A stretch of DNA of 64,000 nucleotides from Streptococcus sp. oral taxon 056 str. F0418 (GTDB lineage Bacteria > Bacillota > Bacilli > Lactobacillales > Streptococcaceae): positions 992,001 through 1,056,000 of the forward strand of contig NZ_AFQU01000001.1 in assembly GCF_000220065.1 (NCBI RefSeq), read 5' to 3'. The position numbers and the translations under genes were made by a program. Below the pieces are notes generated by a model. It had not been told where the DNA came from. It worked only from the letters and a program-made list of their open reading frames with translations, and did not search any database. Below, piece by piece: positions 38,679-48,954 of the stretch (position 1 is its first letter; every line of letters begins with the position of its first letter).

Positions 38679-40936
38679 TCATTCCTCCGTATATTTCTTC
38701 ATTTTAAAGCGTCCTAGACGCAGAGCATTGACGACAACTGATACTGAGCTCAAGCTCATGGCCAGACCAGCCAGCATCGGATTGAGCAAGGGACCGCCAA
38801 AAAGATGCAATAGGCCCATTGCAATCGGGATGCCTAGTGTATTGTAGGCAAAGGCCCAGAAAAGATTTTCCTTGATATTACGAATGGTCGCCTGGCTAAG
38901 CTTGACGGCCTTGACTACATCCTGCAAATCACTATGCATGAGCACTACATCTGCTGACTCAATAGCCACATCAGCGCCAGAGCCAATGGCAATTCCCACA
39001 TCTGCCTGGACCAGAGCTGGTGCATCATTGATACCGTCCCCTACCATAGCCAGTTTTTTCCCAGCTTCCTGTAAGTTCTTGATAGCAGTGGACTTACCAT
39101 CTGGCAATACACCTGCGATGACTTTTTGGATGCCAGCTTTTTGGGCAATAGCTGTCGCTGTTTCCTCACGATCCCCTGTCAGCATGATGACTTCTAGTCC
39201 CATAGACTGGAGCTCCTGCACCGCCTTCAGACTGCTAGACTTCATCTCATCGGCTACCGCTAGAATACCCGCTAGCTGTCCATCTATTGCGACAAACATA
39301 GCTGTCTTCCCTTCCTTGGACAGCTCTAACAACTGTTCTTGAAAGGCACTGCTGTCGATGTTCTTTTCTTTCATCAAGCTTTCATTTCCGACCAGAAGAT
39401 GCTTACCTTCAACCTGAGCAGCCAACCCTCGGCCAACAATAGCCTCAAAATGACTGACAGGTAGCAAGTCAAGTCCCTCCTCTTCAGCAGCTTCCAAGAT
39501 AGCCTGAGCCAAGGGATGCTCGGAATGCTGCTCAGCACTGGCTATTAGCTGCAACAAGTCAGACCGATTCAAATCCCCTAAGGGTAGCAGATCTGTCAGA
39601 CTAGGCTTACCAACCGTAATTGTCCCCGTCTTATCAAGAACTATGGTGTCCAGCTGATAAGCAGCTTCCAAAGCTTGTCCAGACTTAATCAGAATTCCAT
39701 TTTCGGCCCCTTTGCCAGTCCCAACCATAATAGCTGTTGGAGTGGCTAAACCTAGCGCACAAGGACAGGCAATGACCAAAACTGCGATAAAGATTGACAG
39801 AGAAAAGCTAAGACTCTCACCAGCCAGAAAATACCAGCCAAGAGCGGACAAAGTAGCCAAGCTTAGCACAATCGGGACAAAATAAAGCGAAATCTTATCG
39901 GCCAAAGCCGCTATCGGTGCCTTAGACCCCTGTGCTTCCTCCACCAATCTAACAATCTGGGCTAAGGTCGTATCCGAACCAACCCTAGTTGCTTGATAGT
40001 CAATACTACCATTTTGATTGATCGTTGCACTGGTAATGGTGTCGCCGACCTTCTTTTCAATCGGGACACTTTCACCAGTCATCATGGACTCATCCACAAA
40101 GGTCTGTCCCTCTGTCACAAGGCCATCTACCGGCATACGCTCTCCTGGCTTGATACGGATAATGTCTCCAACTCGGATATCATTCGTATCAATGGTCACA
40201 GCCTCACCATAGCGAATCACTGTCGCCTGACTAGGCACTAACTCAAGTAGAGACTGAATGGCTTGAGATGTTCTCCCCTTAGCTGAACTTTCCAGATATT
40301 TACCCAGAAGAACCAAGGTAATAATCACTGCAACAGACTCAAAATAAAGTTGATGAACAAAGGGATGATAACCTAGAAAAACCTGACTGACAGAGTAGAG
40401 ACTATAGAAAAATGCTGCACTAGTCCCCACCGCAATCAAACTATCCATATTAGGATGGCGCTTGATAAGATTGCGAAATCCTCTCTGATAAAAGCCACGA
40501 CCAATCCACACAGGAGGTAGAGTCAAAAGCAGTTGTGACAGAACGAAAACCAAGGGATGCGCCATATGGTTCAAGAAGCTGGGCGAAGGAAGACCAATCA
40601 TACTTCCCATAGAAATATAAAGTAAGGGCAGTGTCGTAACCAAAAGAATCAGTAGTTCTTGTTTCTTTTTTCGCAATTCCTGCGCTTTAATTGCAACCTC
40701 TTCGTTCACATCGGACGGTCTATCTTTTCCTTTTTCTTCAGCCTGATAACCGGCCTCGGCTACAGCATCCAGCACTTGCTGACTATCAAATCCCTCCTTA
40801 GGGACTAAACTGAGACGTTCTGTTGCCAGGTTAACATTCACATCTTCGACAGTCTCTAAATCTTTGACCGCCATCTCCACCGTCATGGCACAAGCCGCAC
40901 AAGTCATACCTGAAAGCTTGTATTCTTTTTTTCCAT
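38679..40936 (-). pseudogene. copA: Copper-exporting P1B-ATPase CopA, start codon out of frame by one base
   Basis: The body is a full P1B-type ATPase: an N-terminal metal-binding TCAAC, eight membrane helices, the membrane CPC in ACPCALGLATPT, the phosphorylation DKTGT, HP in SEHPLAQ and GDGINDAPALVQA. The first in-frame Met sits right at the metal site. An ATG at 40936, well placed after GAGGA, would give MEKKEYKLSG before it, but only if the T7 run at 40926-40932 had eight bases. Restored length is 752 residues. I judge the gene functional in the organism and the break a likely sequencing artefact. Confidence 0.88.
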
Positions 40937-40946
40937 CACAATTTCC

Positions 40947-41377
40947 TCATCTGTGACCACAACGACACTGTCCTTGTGAGCAGTGGCACTCAATTTCTAG
41001 CGGGGCAGAAACTCTTTTTTATCAATGGCCTGACCAAGCAACTGCAAATCCCCCTGACTGAACTGGCTTCTCTCAACCATCGAAATCAACAGTTCTCCAT
41101 GCTTGGTGTTACAGATATTGTCAAAGAGAGCCTGTAAAGTACTTTCCAGATGGTCTGCTTCTAAAATCCTCGCATCATAGTAAAACTTGCCCTCTATTTT
41201 TTCCATAGCGATAAATTCTTTGGCTTTGAGTCGATTCAACAGTGTTTTGATCGTAGCAGGCTTCCACGAGAAGTCTGCTTCCAAACGCGCCACAATCTCT
41301 GTACTCCGACTATGAGGATAAGCCCACAACACACGCATGACTTGCCATTCAGCTTGGCTAATATTTTGCTGTTCCAT
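40947..41377 (-). pseudogene. copY: Copper-responsive repressor CopY, C-terminal metal site lost by one-base frameshift
   Basis: The N-terminal winged helix (SQAEWQVMRVLWAYPHS, TIKTLLNRLKAK) is that of BlaI/CopY repressors. As given, the frame ends early at FLPR (stop at 40997). One extra base in the T6 run at 41015-41020 would continue it to IECHCSQGQCRCGHR and a stop at 40947. That supplies the CxCx4CxC metal site by which CopY senses copper, and a total of 143 residues. If the truncation were real, CopY could not sense copper and might repress constantly. Two cop boxes lie upstream. Confidence 0.88.
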
Positions 41378-41399
41378 TGTTTAACACTTCCTTATTATT

Positions 41400-41453
41400 T
41401 ACATTTGTAATTCAATACTTTATTAGTTTACATTTGTAATCGTAATTTGTCAA
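41400..41453 (-). promoter_or_regulatory. cop operon promoter with two CopY operators
   Basis: Two perfect cop boxes TACATTTGTA (consensus TACANNTGTA) lie at 41400-41409 and 41429-41438. A promoter on the minus strand, TTGACA (41448-41453) and TAAACT (41425-41430) with 17-base spacing, overlaps the second box. CopY bound there would block polymerase; copper releases it. Confidence 0.92.
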
Positions 41454-41481
41454 GTATTTTTATCGCTACTTTTCAAAACGT

Positions 41482-41513
41482 AAAAAAGAAGGCGGGATAA
41501 TCCCGTCTTCTCA
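41482..41513 (-). terminator. Terminator of the adc operon
   Basis: Minus-strand GAAG-CGGGA and TCCCG-CTTC pair in a GC-rich stem followed by T6, shortly after the adcA stop. Confidence 0.88.
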
Positions 41514-41525
41514 AGTTTATTCATA

Positions 41526-43028
41526 TTAGTGCGCCAACATTTCTTGGGCAATTTCTTGACCAGTCAATTTACTTGGATAGTAAGTCGGCCAATTTTCCAA
41601 CTCATTAAAGAGTACTTCCTGACTCTCACCACCATAGAAGATATGGAAATGAGCTGCCTTGGTTGGTGCAATATTATGATCGCTAAACTGAACATATTTG
41701 TACTGACCAGCATCTTTATCTGTCGCTTCAAACATAAATCGTACTCCACGATTTCCCTTAGAGTAGGTCAGAGTATGCTTACCAACGTATTTATAAGTAT
41801 ATTTCTTGGATTTTCCATTTACAACAAATTCCATTGTTTTGTCTGTGATATTGATATTGGATACATCTGTCTTGTAGCCTTTATCATAGTAGTCCTTGTA
41901 TTCAGCTGCTGTCATTTTTCCAGTCAGCTTCGCTTTATAGTCAAAGACTTGGTCCAAGGTCCCATCTTTCAGATAAGGGTAAACAGACTGCCACTCGCCA
42001 GCATAATCTGACAAGGTCCGATCCTTGACGGCACTATCTTCAAAGTAGCCATTTTGAACAGTCTTAGTATCCTCTTCTTTCTCGGTTGCAATCTCTGCTC
42101 CCTCTTGGTCTGTCGTTTTCTTAAGAGCTTTTAGATTAGCCTGCATGATTGAAATATAGTTTGCCCCATCCTTGGTTTGTTCTTCAGTCAAGCTTTCCAG
42201 CGGATTCAAGACATCTAATTCTACTCCTGTTTCCTTAGCCAAAGTGGAAGCCAATGCTTGAGAAGCATTCTCTTCAAAGTAGATATACTTGATTTTATTT
42301 TTCTTGATGTACTCAGTCAATTCAGCCAAGCGTGAAGCCGATGGCTCACTGTCTGGTGAAAGCCCAGAAATTGGGACCTGCTTCAAACCATAGTCCAATG
42401 CCAGATAGTTAAAGGCAGCGTGTTGAGTAACAAAGCTCTTTTGCTTGGCGTTAGCTAAACCAGCTTCATATTCTTTGTCCAAAGCTTCCAGCTTCTTGAT
42501 ATAAGCTGCAGCATTTTTCTCAAAAGCAGCTTTCTTTTCAGGATAAGCTTTGTTCAAGCTATCTCGGATGTGCTCCACCATTTGAATAGCCCGCTTTGGA
42601 GACAGCCAAACATGGGGATCATATTCATGATGGTGTCCCTCTTCCCCATGATCATGGTCTTCTTCCTCTTCTCCTCCAGGAAGTAAGAGCATCTTTCCAG
42701 TCGCCTTGATTACTGTTTCCTTCTTATTCTTCAATGTCTTGAGCAAATCTGGGACCCAAGTCTCCATATTTTCATTTTCATAGACAAAGGCATCTGCATC
42801 CTGAATCGTCGCAACTGCTTTTGCAGAAGGTTCATAATCATGTGGCTCTGTTCCAGCACCAATTAGAAGTTCAACATTGGCTTCATCCCCAGCCACCTGC
42901 TTGGTAAACTCATAAACAGGATAAAAAGTCGTGACAATATTGAGCTTGCCATCTGCTTTTTTCTGATTAGAACAAGCGACTAAGAAAATACTCAGTATAC
43001 CTGCTAATAGTAAGCTAATTTTTTTCAT
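41526..43028 (-). CDS. adcA: Zinc-binding lipoprotein AdcA (with ZinT domain)
   Basis: This 500-residue protein has a lipoprotein signal (ILSIFLVACSN, Cys about residue 19). Its solute-binding domain carries a His-rich loop (DHDHGEEGHHHEYDPHVW). From about residue 320 a ZinT-like domain begins (YFEDSAVKDRTLSDYAGEWQ) and ends with the ENWPTYYPSKL type motif. It captures zinc outside the membrane for AdcCB. It is the last gene of adcRCBA. Confidence 0.95.
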   Translation of the reverse strand: MKKISLLLAGILSIFLVACSNQKKADGKLNIVTTFYPVYEFTKQVAGDEANVELLIGAGTEPHDYEPSAKAVATIQDADAFVYENENMETWVPDLLKTLKNKKETVIKATGKMLLLPGGEEEEDHDHGEEGHHHEYDPHVWLSPKRAIQMVEHIRDSLNKAYPEKKAAFEKNAAAYIKKLEALDKEYEAGLANAKQKSFVTQHAAFNYLALDYGLKQVPISGLSPDSEPSASRLAELTEYIKKNKIKYIYFEENASQALASTLAKETGVELDVLNPLESLTEEQTKDGANYISIMQANLKALKKTTDQEGAEIATEKEEDTKTVQNGYFEDSAVKDRTLSDYAGEWQSVYPYLKDGTLDQVFDYKAKLTGKMTAAEYKDYYDKGYKTDVSNINITDKTMEFVVNGKSKKYTYKYVGKHTLTYSKGNRGVRFMFEATDKDAGQYKYVQFSDHNIAPTKAAHFHIFYGGESQEVLFNELENWPTYYPSKLTGQEIAQEMLAH

Positions 43029-43037
43029 TTTCTACTC

Positions 43038-43844
43038 CTATTTCACAAATTTTTTGATCAAATTGACCAGTAAAAACAAACTGACGAAAATAATTGTTAT
43101 ACTAGCACTAGCTGGCGTCTCTGCATAGTATGAAATATACAATCCAGCAAGCATACCAAAGAAGCCAATGGCATTTGCTAGCAAAATAACCGATTTAAAG
43201 TTTTTCCCAATCCGCAGAGCAATACTGGCCGGTAAGACCATAATGGTCGAAACCAGCAAAGCTCCCGCAGCCGGAATCATGAGAGCGATCGCAACACCCG
43301 TCACGATATTAAAGAGAATAGACATGGTCCGTACCGGTAGCCCATCCACGAAAGCCGTATCCTCATCAAAGGTCAAGATGTACATCGGTCGAATAAAGAG
43401 GAAGGTCAAGACGAGTACCACAGCAGCAATGACAAACAGAGAAATCACCTGCTCCGTACTAATCGTCACAATTGAGCCAAATAGATACTGATCCAGACTC
43501 ATCGAGCTAGAACTCTTGCCCTTACTCATAACAATCAAGGAAATAGCTAAGCCCGTAGACATGAGAATGGCTGTCCCGATTTCCATGAAATTCTTATAAA
43601 TAGTCCGCAAGTACTCTAAAAAGATTGCCGCTATAACGACCATAATCACCGTTGTGAGAGTCGGTGACAAGCCAAGAACCAAGCCAAAAGCAACACCTGC
43701 TAGTGAAACGTGGCTAAGTGTATCACTCATAAGACTCTGTCGACGTAAAATTAAGAAGGTCCCTAATACTGGAGAGAAAAGGCTCATGGCGATAACAGCC
43801 AAAAAGGCTCGTTGCATAAAATCATAAGAAAATAGATTAAGCAT
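43038..43844 (-). CDS. adcB: Zinc ABC transporter permease AdcB
   Basis: This 268-residue ABC-3 family permease has about eight membrane helices; [19 protein letters not shown] is the conserved ABC-3 loop. It forms the zinc channel with ATPase AdcC. Its start overlaps the adcC stop by 8 bases. Confidence 0.93.
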   Translation of the reverse strand: MLNLFSYDFMQRAFLAVIAMSLFSPVLGTFLILRRQSLMSDTLSHVSLAGVAFGLVLGLSPTLTTVIMVVIAAIFLEYLRTIYKNFMEIGTAILMSTGLAISLIVMSKGKSSSSMSLDQYLFGSIVTISTEQVISLFVIAAVVLVLTFLFIRPMYILTFDEDTAFVDGLPVRTMSILFNIVTGVAIALMIPAAGALLVSTIMVLPASIALRIGKNFKSVILLANAIGFFGMLAGLYISYYAETPASASITIIFVSLFLLVNLIKKFVK

Positions 43845-44547
43845 GACTCACCTCCTGTCCATTGTCGCTTTCATGTACATTGAAACAGCGCCAAGGTGAA
43901 TCCTGATTCCGAACCAAATGAATATTACGGTCAGCATATTTACGAACTTCTTCTGGATCATGCGTAATCATCAGAACTGCTTTCCCATGCTTATGAGCAC
44001 TATGGTGCATGAGCTTGTAAAACTCATCTTTACTGCCTGCATCCATCCCTGTTGTCGGCTCATCTAGGACAAAAATATCCGGATCCGAAGCAAACATCCG
44101 AGCAATCACAGCTCTCTGCTTTTGCCCGCCAGAAAGAGAACCAATCCGCTTGTCCCGATGTTCCCACATCCCTACAGATTCAAGACTTACCTTGATGTGT
44201 TCCTCATCGTGCTCATTCAAACGACGAAACCAGCCTTTACGCGGATAACGACCTGATTTGACGAACTCATATACCGTACTAGGAAAACCTGCATTAAAAC
44301 TAGCAATCTGCTGAGGTAGATAAGCAATCCGCAGCTTCTTTCCTTGAGCATTTGTCTTAGAAATCTTAACCTCCCCATTCTTAGGTCGTAAAATTCCCAA
44401 ACTAGCCTTGATAAGTGTCGTCTTAGCAGCACCATTCTCCCCTGTCAGCGTAACAAACTCTCCACTATCCAAAAAATAATGAATATGCTCCAAAACAGGT
44501 TCTTTATCATAGTAGAAAGATAAATTTTCCACTGTTATATATCTCAT
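43837..44547 (-). CDS. adcC: Zinc ABC transporter ATPase AdcC
   Basis: This 236-residue ATPase has Walker [10 protein letters not shown] (Ala in place of the usual Gly before Lys, as I recall it in pneumococcal AdcC), signature [12 protein letters not shown] and Walker [10 protein letters not shown]. It energises zinc import through AdcB. Its start overlaps the adcR stop (ATGA). Confidence 0.94.
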   Translation of the reverse strand: MRYITVENLSFYYDKEPVLEHIHYFLDSGEFVTLTGENGAAKTTLIKASLGILRPKNGEVKISKTNAQGKKLRIAYLPQQIASFNAGFPSTVYEFVKSGRYPRKGWFRRLNEHDEEHIKVSLESVGMWEHRDKRIGSLSGGQKQRAVIARMFASDPDIFVLDEPTTGMDAGSKDEFYKLMHHSAHKHGKAVLMITHDPEEVRKYADRNIHLVRNQDSPWRCFNVHESDNGQEVSHA

Positions 44548-44987
44548 TTCCCAATTTCTCCCACTAAGGCCTCCAAAAATTTTTCAATCGCTTGCTGTTC
44601 ATCTTGAGAAAATCTATCCAATAAACTTTGATAAGTTTCCAAGGTATGAACATGGTGATGCTCATGTTCATCAGCAATTGGCTGTGCTAATTCAGTTAAG
44701 CGATAAAAAGTTACTCTAGCATCCTTCTTATCTTTAAAAGTCTCCAACATCCCTTGATTTATTAATGACTTAACAGCCTTCGTCACAGCGGCCTGACTTA
44801 CATTCAATTTTTTAGCTAAATCAGAGTTGGTCAACATCTCCTCAGCTAACAACATCAAAATATGCTCTTGCGTATTGGTTAAAGCAACATTACTAGTGCA
44901 TGAACCAACGAGAATCTCATGTTGATTCTCAGCCTTCAAAATAATCTCATTTAAAAAAGAATCAATTTTATAAGCTAACTGTGACAT
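44544..44987 (-). CDS. adcR: Zinc-responsive MarR-family repressor AdcR
   Basis: This 147-residue MarR-type regulator has a winged helix ([22 protein letters not shown]). The C-terminal cluster [12 protein letters not shown] supplies the zinc ligands. With zinc bound it represses adcRCBA and related genes. The start follows GAGGAGGG. A perfect AdcR box lies at the operon promoter. Confidence 0.94.
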   Translation of the reverse strand: MSQLAYKIDSFLNEIILKAENQHEILVGSCTSNVALTNTQEHILMLLAEEMLTNSDLAKKLNVSQAAVTKAVKSLINQGMLETFKDKKDARVTFYRLTELAQPIADEHEHHHVHTLETYQSLLDRFSQDEQQAIEKFLEALVGEIGK

Positions 44988-45007
44988 GATTTCCCTCCTC
45001 TTTTTAC

Positions 45008-45061
45008 TTAACTGGTTAATGTTTCACTGGTTAATTATAACACAATTAAAAAAAGAATCAA
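45008..45061 (-). promoter_or_regulatory. adc operon promoter with AdcR operator
   Basis: TTAACTGGTTAA (45008-45019) is a full AdcR palindrome; a half-site ACTGGTTAAT follows at 45027-45036. The minus-strand promoter has TATAAT at 45034-45039 and TTGATT at 45056-45061, spacing 16. The half-site overlaps the -10, so zinc-bound AdcR would block initiation. Confidence 0.88.
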
Positions 45062-45465
45062 ATGAAAAGTTCAAACTAGAATCAAAAAATTAATACAAAC
45101 TGAATCATTTACTTTAAAATCAACAAAATAAGCACTATAAGCTCAACCAAATTTGAACAATACCGACAGCGAAGTCACATCGGAACGTCCGTGAGGATAC
45201 TGGATTTTAAGTCCTATTCTTGCTAAGTAGCACCATGTTGATTTAATAGACTTTTAGAACATTTGGTTTCGACTTTTTCATAGCAAGTCATTTGTCTATT
45301 TTAAATAATAACCTCTATACAAATCAGACAATGAGGAAGTAGGGCACACTAAATCAAACGTAATTTAATAAATTTTTTGTACTAAAAAAGGACTTAGCAC
45401 TTTGCAATACAGAACTAAACCCTTTACTTAAATTAGTTGTCCAACATAATGCAATTATGACAAAA
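45062..45465. other. Intergenic region of unrecognised content, ending in a terminator-like hairpin
   Basis: No gene is supported here. A GC-richer island, 45160-45235, stands out from the AT-rich flanks. Imperfect inverted segments (CAACCAAATTTGAAC near 45143 and AGAACATTTGGTTTCG near 45256) flank that stretch, as small mobile repeats often do, but I cannot assign it. At 45384-45423 the minus strand has an AAAGGGTTTAGT...GCTAAGTCCTTT hairpin with a T run, a plausible terminator for the ABC gene at 45466. Confidence 0.35.
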
Positions 45466-47040
45466 TCAATCTTTTCTTAGTTCAATGACTTGATCATATC
45501 GACTTTCATTATCAATATGGTGAGCAATTTCTAACACCATCATCGGTAGTGAGAAAATCAAGTCTCGGACCATCTGGCTATTTTCTGCGTCAAGAGCTGC
45601 GGTTACCTCATCTGCTAATAAAATATCCTTTTTACGAAGAAGGAAGCGGGCTAGTTCAATCCGGACTCGTTGTCCGCCTGAAATATTTTCTCCGTTATTA
45701 GTGATGACAAAATCAAGCCCATCAGTTAGTTCATGGTCGAGTTTGACTTGCCTTAAAACAGTCTCTAATTCTTGATCTGAAAACTCTTGTCCCAAACTGA
45801 GATTGTAGCGAATAGCATCATTAAATAGGAAAGGATGCTGGCTGATAATACCTACCTGACGAACAAAGTGACTTGTTTTAACTCCATCCCTTGTTCGACA
45901 AGTAATCATTCCGGCATCCGGCTTTTCTTCTCCTGTGATCATTCGAAAGAGGGTTGATTTTCCACAGCCACTTGGCCCTTTGATAAGGACTTTCTCGCCT
46001 TGTCGAATAGATAGATTGAGATCGCAAATAATCTCTCTACCCTTATAAGATTTACTTAAATGAGAAATTTCCAAATTTTCTACTTGGAAGATTGAATAAT
46101 TGCTCGATTCACTATCATCTACTTGGTTTAAAATTCCAAAAATCTTATCTGCTGTTGTTTTGGCTCCTTGCACTTCCGCCACATCATACATGATCTTTTG
46201 GATAGGTCCCACCAGCTGAGCGGCGGCAATATACATAGCAACTAGACTTGGAACTGAAACATGATGACCATGCATAGCAAGGAAGAATCCTAATACCAAA
46301 GGTAGCACTTGGCTAAGAAACACCATAAAACCATTACAGAAGAAAACAATATTATGGGTAAAAACAAACTTTTGAATAGCCCGTTGATAACGAAAATTGA
46401 TATTCCAGACACGCTGAGAATTTTCGGATAAGGCCTGATTCATCCGCAAGGTCTGAGCACCTCGAATACTATCAGAGATTTGATTATGAACAGCTGTTCT
46501 TCCCTGAGACATTTCATTCCCTGAATTCTTCAGCTTATTATTCATCAAAAATTGCGGAATGGGACGTAAAATCGTAAAGAAAACAAAAATAGAACCCAAT
46601 AAAACATTTTGAGCAATGATATAAATCGCAGTAATCAGCGCACCAAATCCCCAACATAAAATGGACATATAGCGGTCAAAAAAGTTATCGCCCAAAAATT
46701 CCATATCCTGTGTCAGCATGGTAATCTTTTCATCTTCACCATATTCTCTGTCTTCTATCAACTTCTCAAACAGTGCCGTCCGAATATTCATGTGAATCTC
46801 ACGTCGAAAGACATTATTTGCATGATTACAAAATAACATCAGACTATACAAGACAAAATAGACTGAAAAACCAAAGAGGGCGAATTTCCAAATTGAAGAA
46901 TAGGTTAGACTATTTTGATCTATGGATAATGCTTTAGCAACAATCAAGGGTTGCCCCAATGCGAGCCCCCCATTTGCCAGCGCTCCAATAATAGTTAGGT
47001 ATTTTGTTTTTTTATCAAGATATTTAAAGATATGAATCAT
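45466..47040 (-). CDS. ABC exporter, fused membrane and ATPase domains
   Basis: This 524-residue half-transporter starts at 47040 (MIHIFKYLDKK) after GAGGGG; an earlier ATG at 47091 has no such site. The first ~310 residues have six membrane helices of the ABC_membrane type. The ATPase has Walker A GPSGCGKST, signature ISGGQRVRIELA and Walker B ILLADEVTAALD. There is no C39 peptidase domain, so it is not a classical bacteriocin processor/exporter. The substrate is unknown. It stands alone between the adc operon and IS remnants and may function as a homodimer. Confidence 0.83.
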   Translation of the reverse strand: MIHIFKYLDKKTKYLTIIGALANGGLALGQPLIVAKALSIDQNSLTYSSIWKFALFGFSVYFVLYSLMLFCNHANNVFRREIHMNIRTALFEKLIEDREYGEDEKITMLTQDMEFLGDNFFDRYMSILCWGFGALITAIYIIAQNVLLGSIFVFFTILRPIPQFLMNNKLKNSGNEMSQGRTAVHNQISDSIRGAQTLRMNQALSENSQRVWNINFRYQRAIQKFVFTHNIVFFCNGFMVFLSQVLPLVLGFFLAMHGHHVSVPSLVAMYIAAAQLVGPIQKIMYDVAEVQGAKTTADKIFGILNQVDDSESSNYSIFQVENLEISHLSKSYKGREIICDLNLSIRQGEKVLIKGPSGCGKSTLFRMITGEEKPDAGMITCRTRDGVKTSHFVRQVGIISQHPFLFNDAIRYNLSLGQEFSDQELETVLRQVKLDHELTDGLDFVITNNGENISGGQRVRIELARFLLRKKDILLADEVTAALDAENSQMVRDLIFSLPMMVLEIAHHIDNESRYDQVIELRKD

Positions 47041-47329
47041 AAAGCACCCCTCAGAAATAGCCTCTCTATAATTAAAAAACATCAGTTGCAATTATTTACT
47101 ACAATATCGGATTTTCTATTATCTCCTTCCCTAACTGTAACTGAATCACGTTTATACACATTGCATACCGTACTAATTGGATATTAAACCCCTTGTTCTT
47201 TGTGAAATATTTTACATAATCATTATACAACCATAGATAAGTTTTAGTCAATAAATATTGAAAGAATTTAACCTGTAAATAAAAAAGAGTCGCATTGTAA
47301 AATGAAGTGTAAAAAAAAAGATAAGTTCG
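47041..47329. other. Upstream region of the ABC exporter
   Basis: This AT-rich stretch has no gene. It should hold the exporter's promoter on the minus strand; I see no clear consensus pair. Confidence 0.3.
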
Positions 47330-47990
47330 TCTGATATACTAAAGTCGACAAACAAAGTATAAAGGAAAGATGAGCATGCCCACTAACTATTCTACCGCAA
47401 AACAGTCCTATCACCACCTTTCTGAAGTAGAAGGCGAGAAAATTGAAGCTTATGTCTCAGAAGGGTTGAAACCAGCTGAAATTGTGAGGATTTTGGGTAG
47501 AACTTTCTCGTGAGCTCAAATGTGGAACTGTTAAATAAGTCAAACTGGTCAATGGAAAAAAGTTTACTATGAATGGTATTTCTCAGAAACCTCTCAAATT
47601 CGGTATTCTAGGGACGGAAAAGGGATTTTATTATCTGAAGCTTGAGAAAGTGTCAGAAGCTTTCTTATCTTATTGCCATTTACTAAAGCGATGAAGGCTA
47701 AACCTAGAATCCATAGTATAGATATCCATTTCGAACATGCTTACTCATTCTACGAGCTCGGAACCAATGAGAACTTTAACGGCTTGCTCAGAGAATTTGT
47801 GCCTAAAGGTATATCACTACATGAACTAACTCAAAAAGAATACTCAAGCCATCAATAATAGACTAAGAAGAATACACAACTATACTATCAATCTGATAAA
47901 AAACTGTTTGAGCTAGTTCAAACAGCATAAGAACTACTGACTTACTCAGATGGATACTTTGTTGCACTCAACTTAACAAGTGGGGAAGTC
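47330..47990 (+). mobile_element. IS30-family insertion sequence remnant
   Basis: The N-terminus MPTNYSTAKQSYHHLSEVEG with IEAYVSEGLKPAEIVRILGR is the helix-turn-helix of IS30 transposases, starting at an ATG near 47376. A later fragment (47673-47858) reads RIHSIDIHFEHAYSFYELGT and NENFNGLLREFVPKG, the IS30 catalytic C-terminal region, followed by a shifted INNRLRRIHNY. Several stops and frameshifts and a missing central part (the first two acidic catalytic residues) make it non-functional. Confidence 0.85.
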
Positions 47991-48436
47991 AAAAAAGAGT
48001 ATGGTACGCGGTAGAAGTTTTTAGAATGGACAATTCCAATATTCATGAAGAGAAACAGAGTCGAGAATAGAACGAAAAAAGACTGAACCATTTTTTTGCT
48101 CAGTCTTGACATATGATTCCTGATGATCCTGATCTTCCATCTCTAACTCTATATTGCTTTCTTGTTCTAGCGCTAAGTGCATAAGGTTGATCAATGTATA
48201 TACAAACCTTATCACGGTTATATTCTGTAATTAAATCTGAAGCTGGTCGACATTCAAGTTGTACCTATTTTAATCGCAAAACTACCTTCTGAATAATACC
48301 GAGTAATTCATTCCAATACTTAACCGCAGGAGCTTCTCTCGCACGTTCACATCACGCTTCCAGCCAGATGTTTCAAAATTACGGAAATCATGAGAAATCA
48401 CATAATGAAAAAGCGACAAAAACATCATTAGAAGGG
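47991..48436. other. Unassigned spacer between IS remnants
   Basis: Short open stretches exist on the minus strand (48021-48215 and 48282-48464) but have no ribosome sites and no family resemblance I recognise. One off-frame reading (VQLECRPASDLITEYNRDKV) looks gene-like but is isolated and broken. It probably contains decayed coding DNA. Confidence 0.3.
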
Positions 48437-48893
48437 CTCTTATGGAAAAATTACATTTTATCACAAACCTACTGGGAATTAAAGACTAGAACATCACTAT
48501 CTTGATGCTGGAACGCGTAAAGAAATTATTACTAGGCTTAATTATCCTGCGTCTAAACTCCTTTACTGCACGGGACAAGTGATTAAATTTAACCTCCCGA
48601 AAGAATCAAAAATAACTTCCCTAGAATGTTTGGCCTCATTGGAGATCCTATTTCTTGTGTAAATCCTATCTTTCTAACTGTTTTTAATATATTTTTAAAA
48701 GATAAGGACAAGATCATGAATGCACTGTAACTGCCCTACTCAAATGCAAAACTAGAAATTACTAACAACCTCATCAAAGTCATCAAGAGAAATGCTTTTG
48801 GCTTCCGGAAATTTGAAAACTCTAAAACTAAAATCCTCATTGCTTTGAACATCAAAAAAGAGAGAACCAATTTGGTCCTCCCCAGCTTATAGC
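48437..48893 (+). mobile_element. ISL3-family (IS1167-like) transposase remnant
   Basis: The start MEKLHFITNLLGIKD and the end ALxLPYSNAKLEITNNLIKV, then IKRNAFGFRKFENS and LIALNIKKERTNLVLPSL, are the two ends of an ISL3-family transposase like IS1167. The intervening ~1 kb is mostly deleted and the rest is frameshifted and contains stops. It abuts the 3' end of the choline-binding protein gene. Confidence 0.85.
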
Positions 48894-48954
48894 ATTTCAT
48901 TAACTCACTACAGTTGATAAAGAGTCCTTTTCTTCAATCTGAAATATGTTTATT

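Noticed and set aside
45160..45235. A tRNA or other structured RNA gene
   Set aside because: No cloverleaf or CCA-type 3' end can be folded; the GC-richer patch alone is not evidence.
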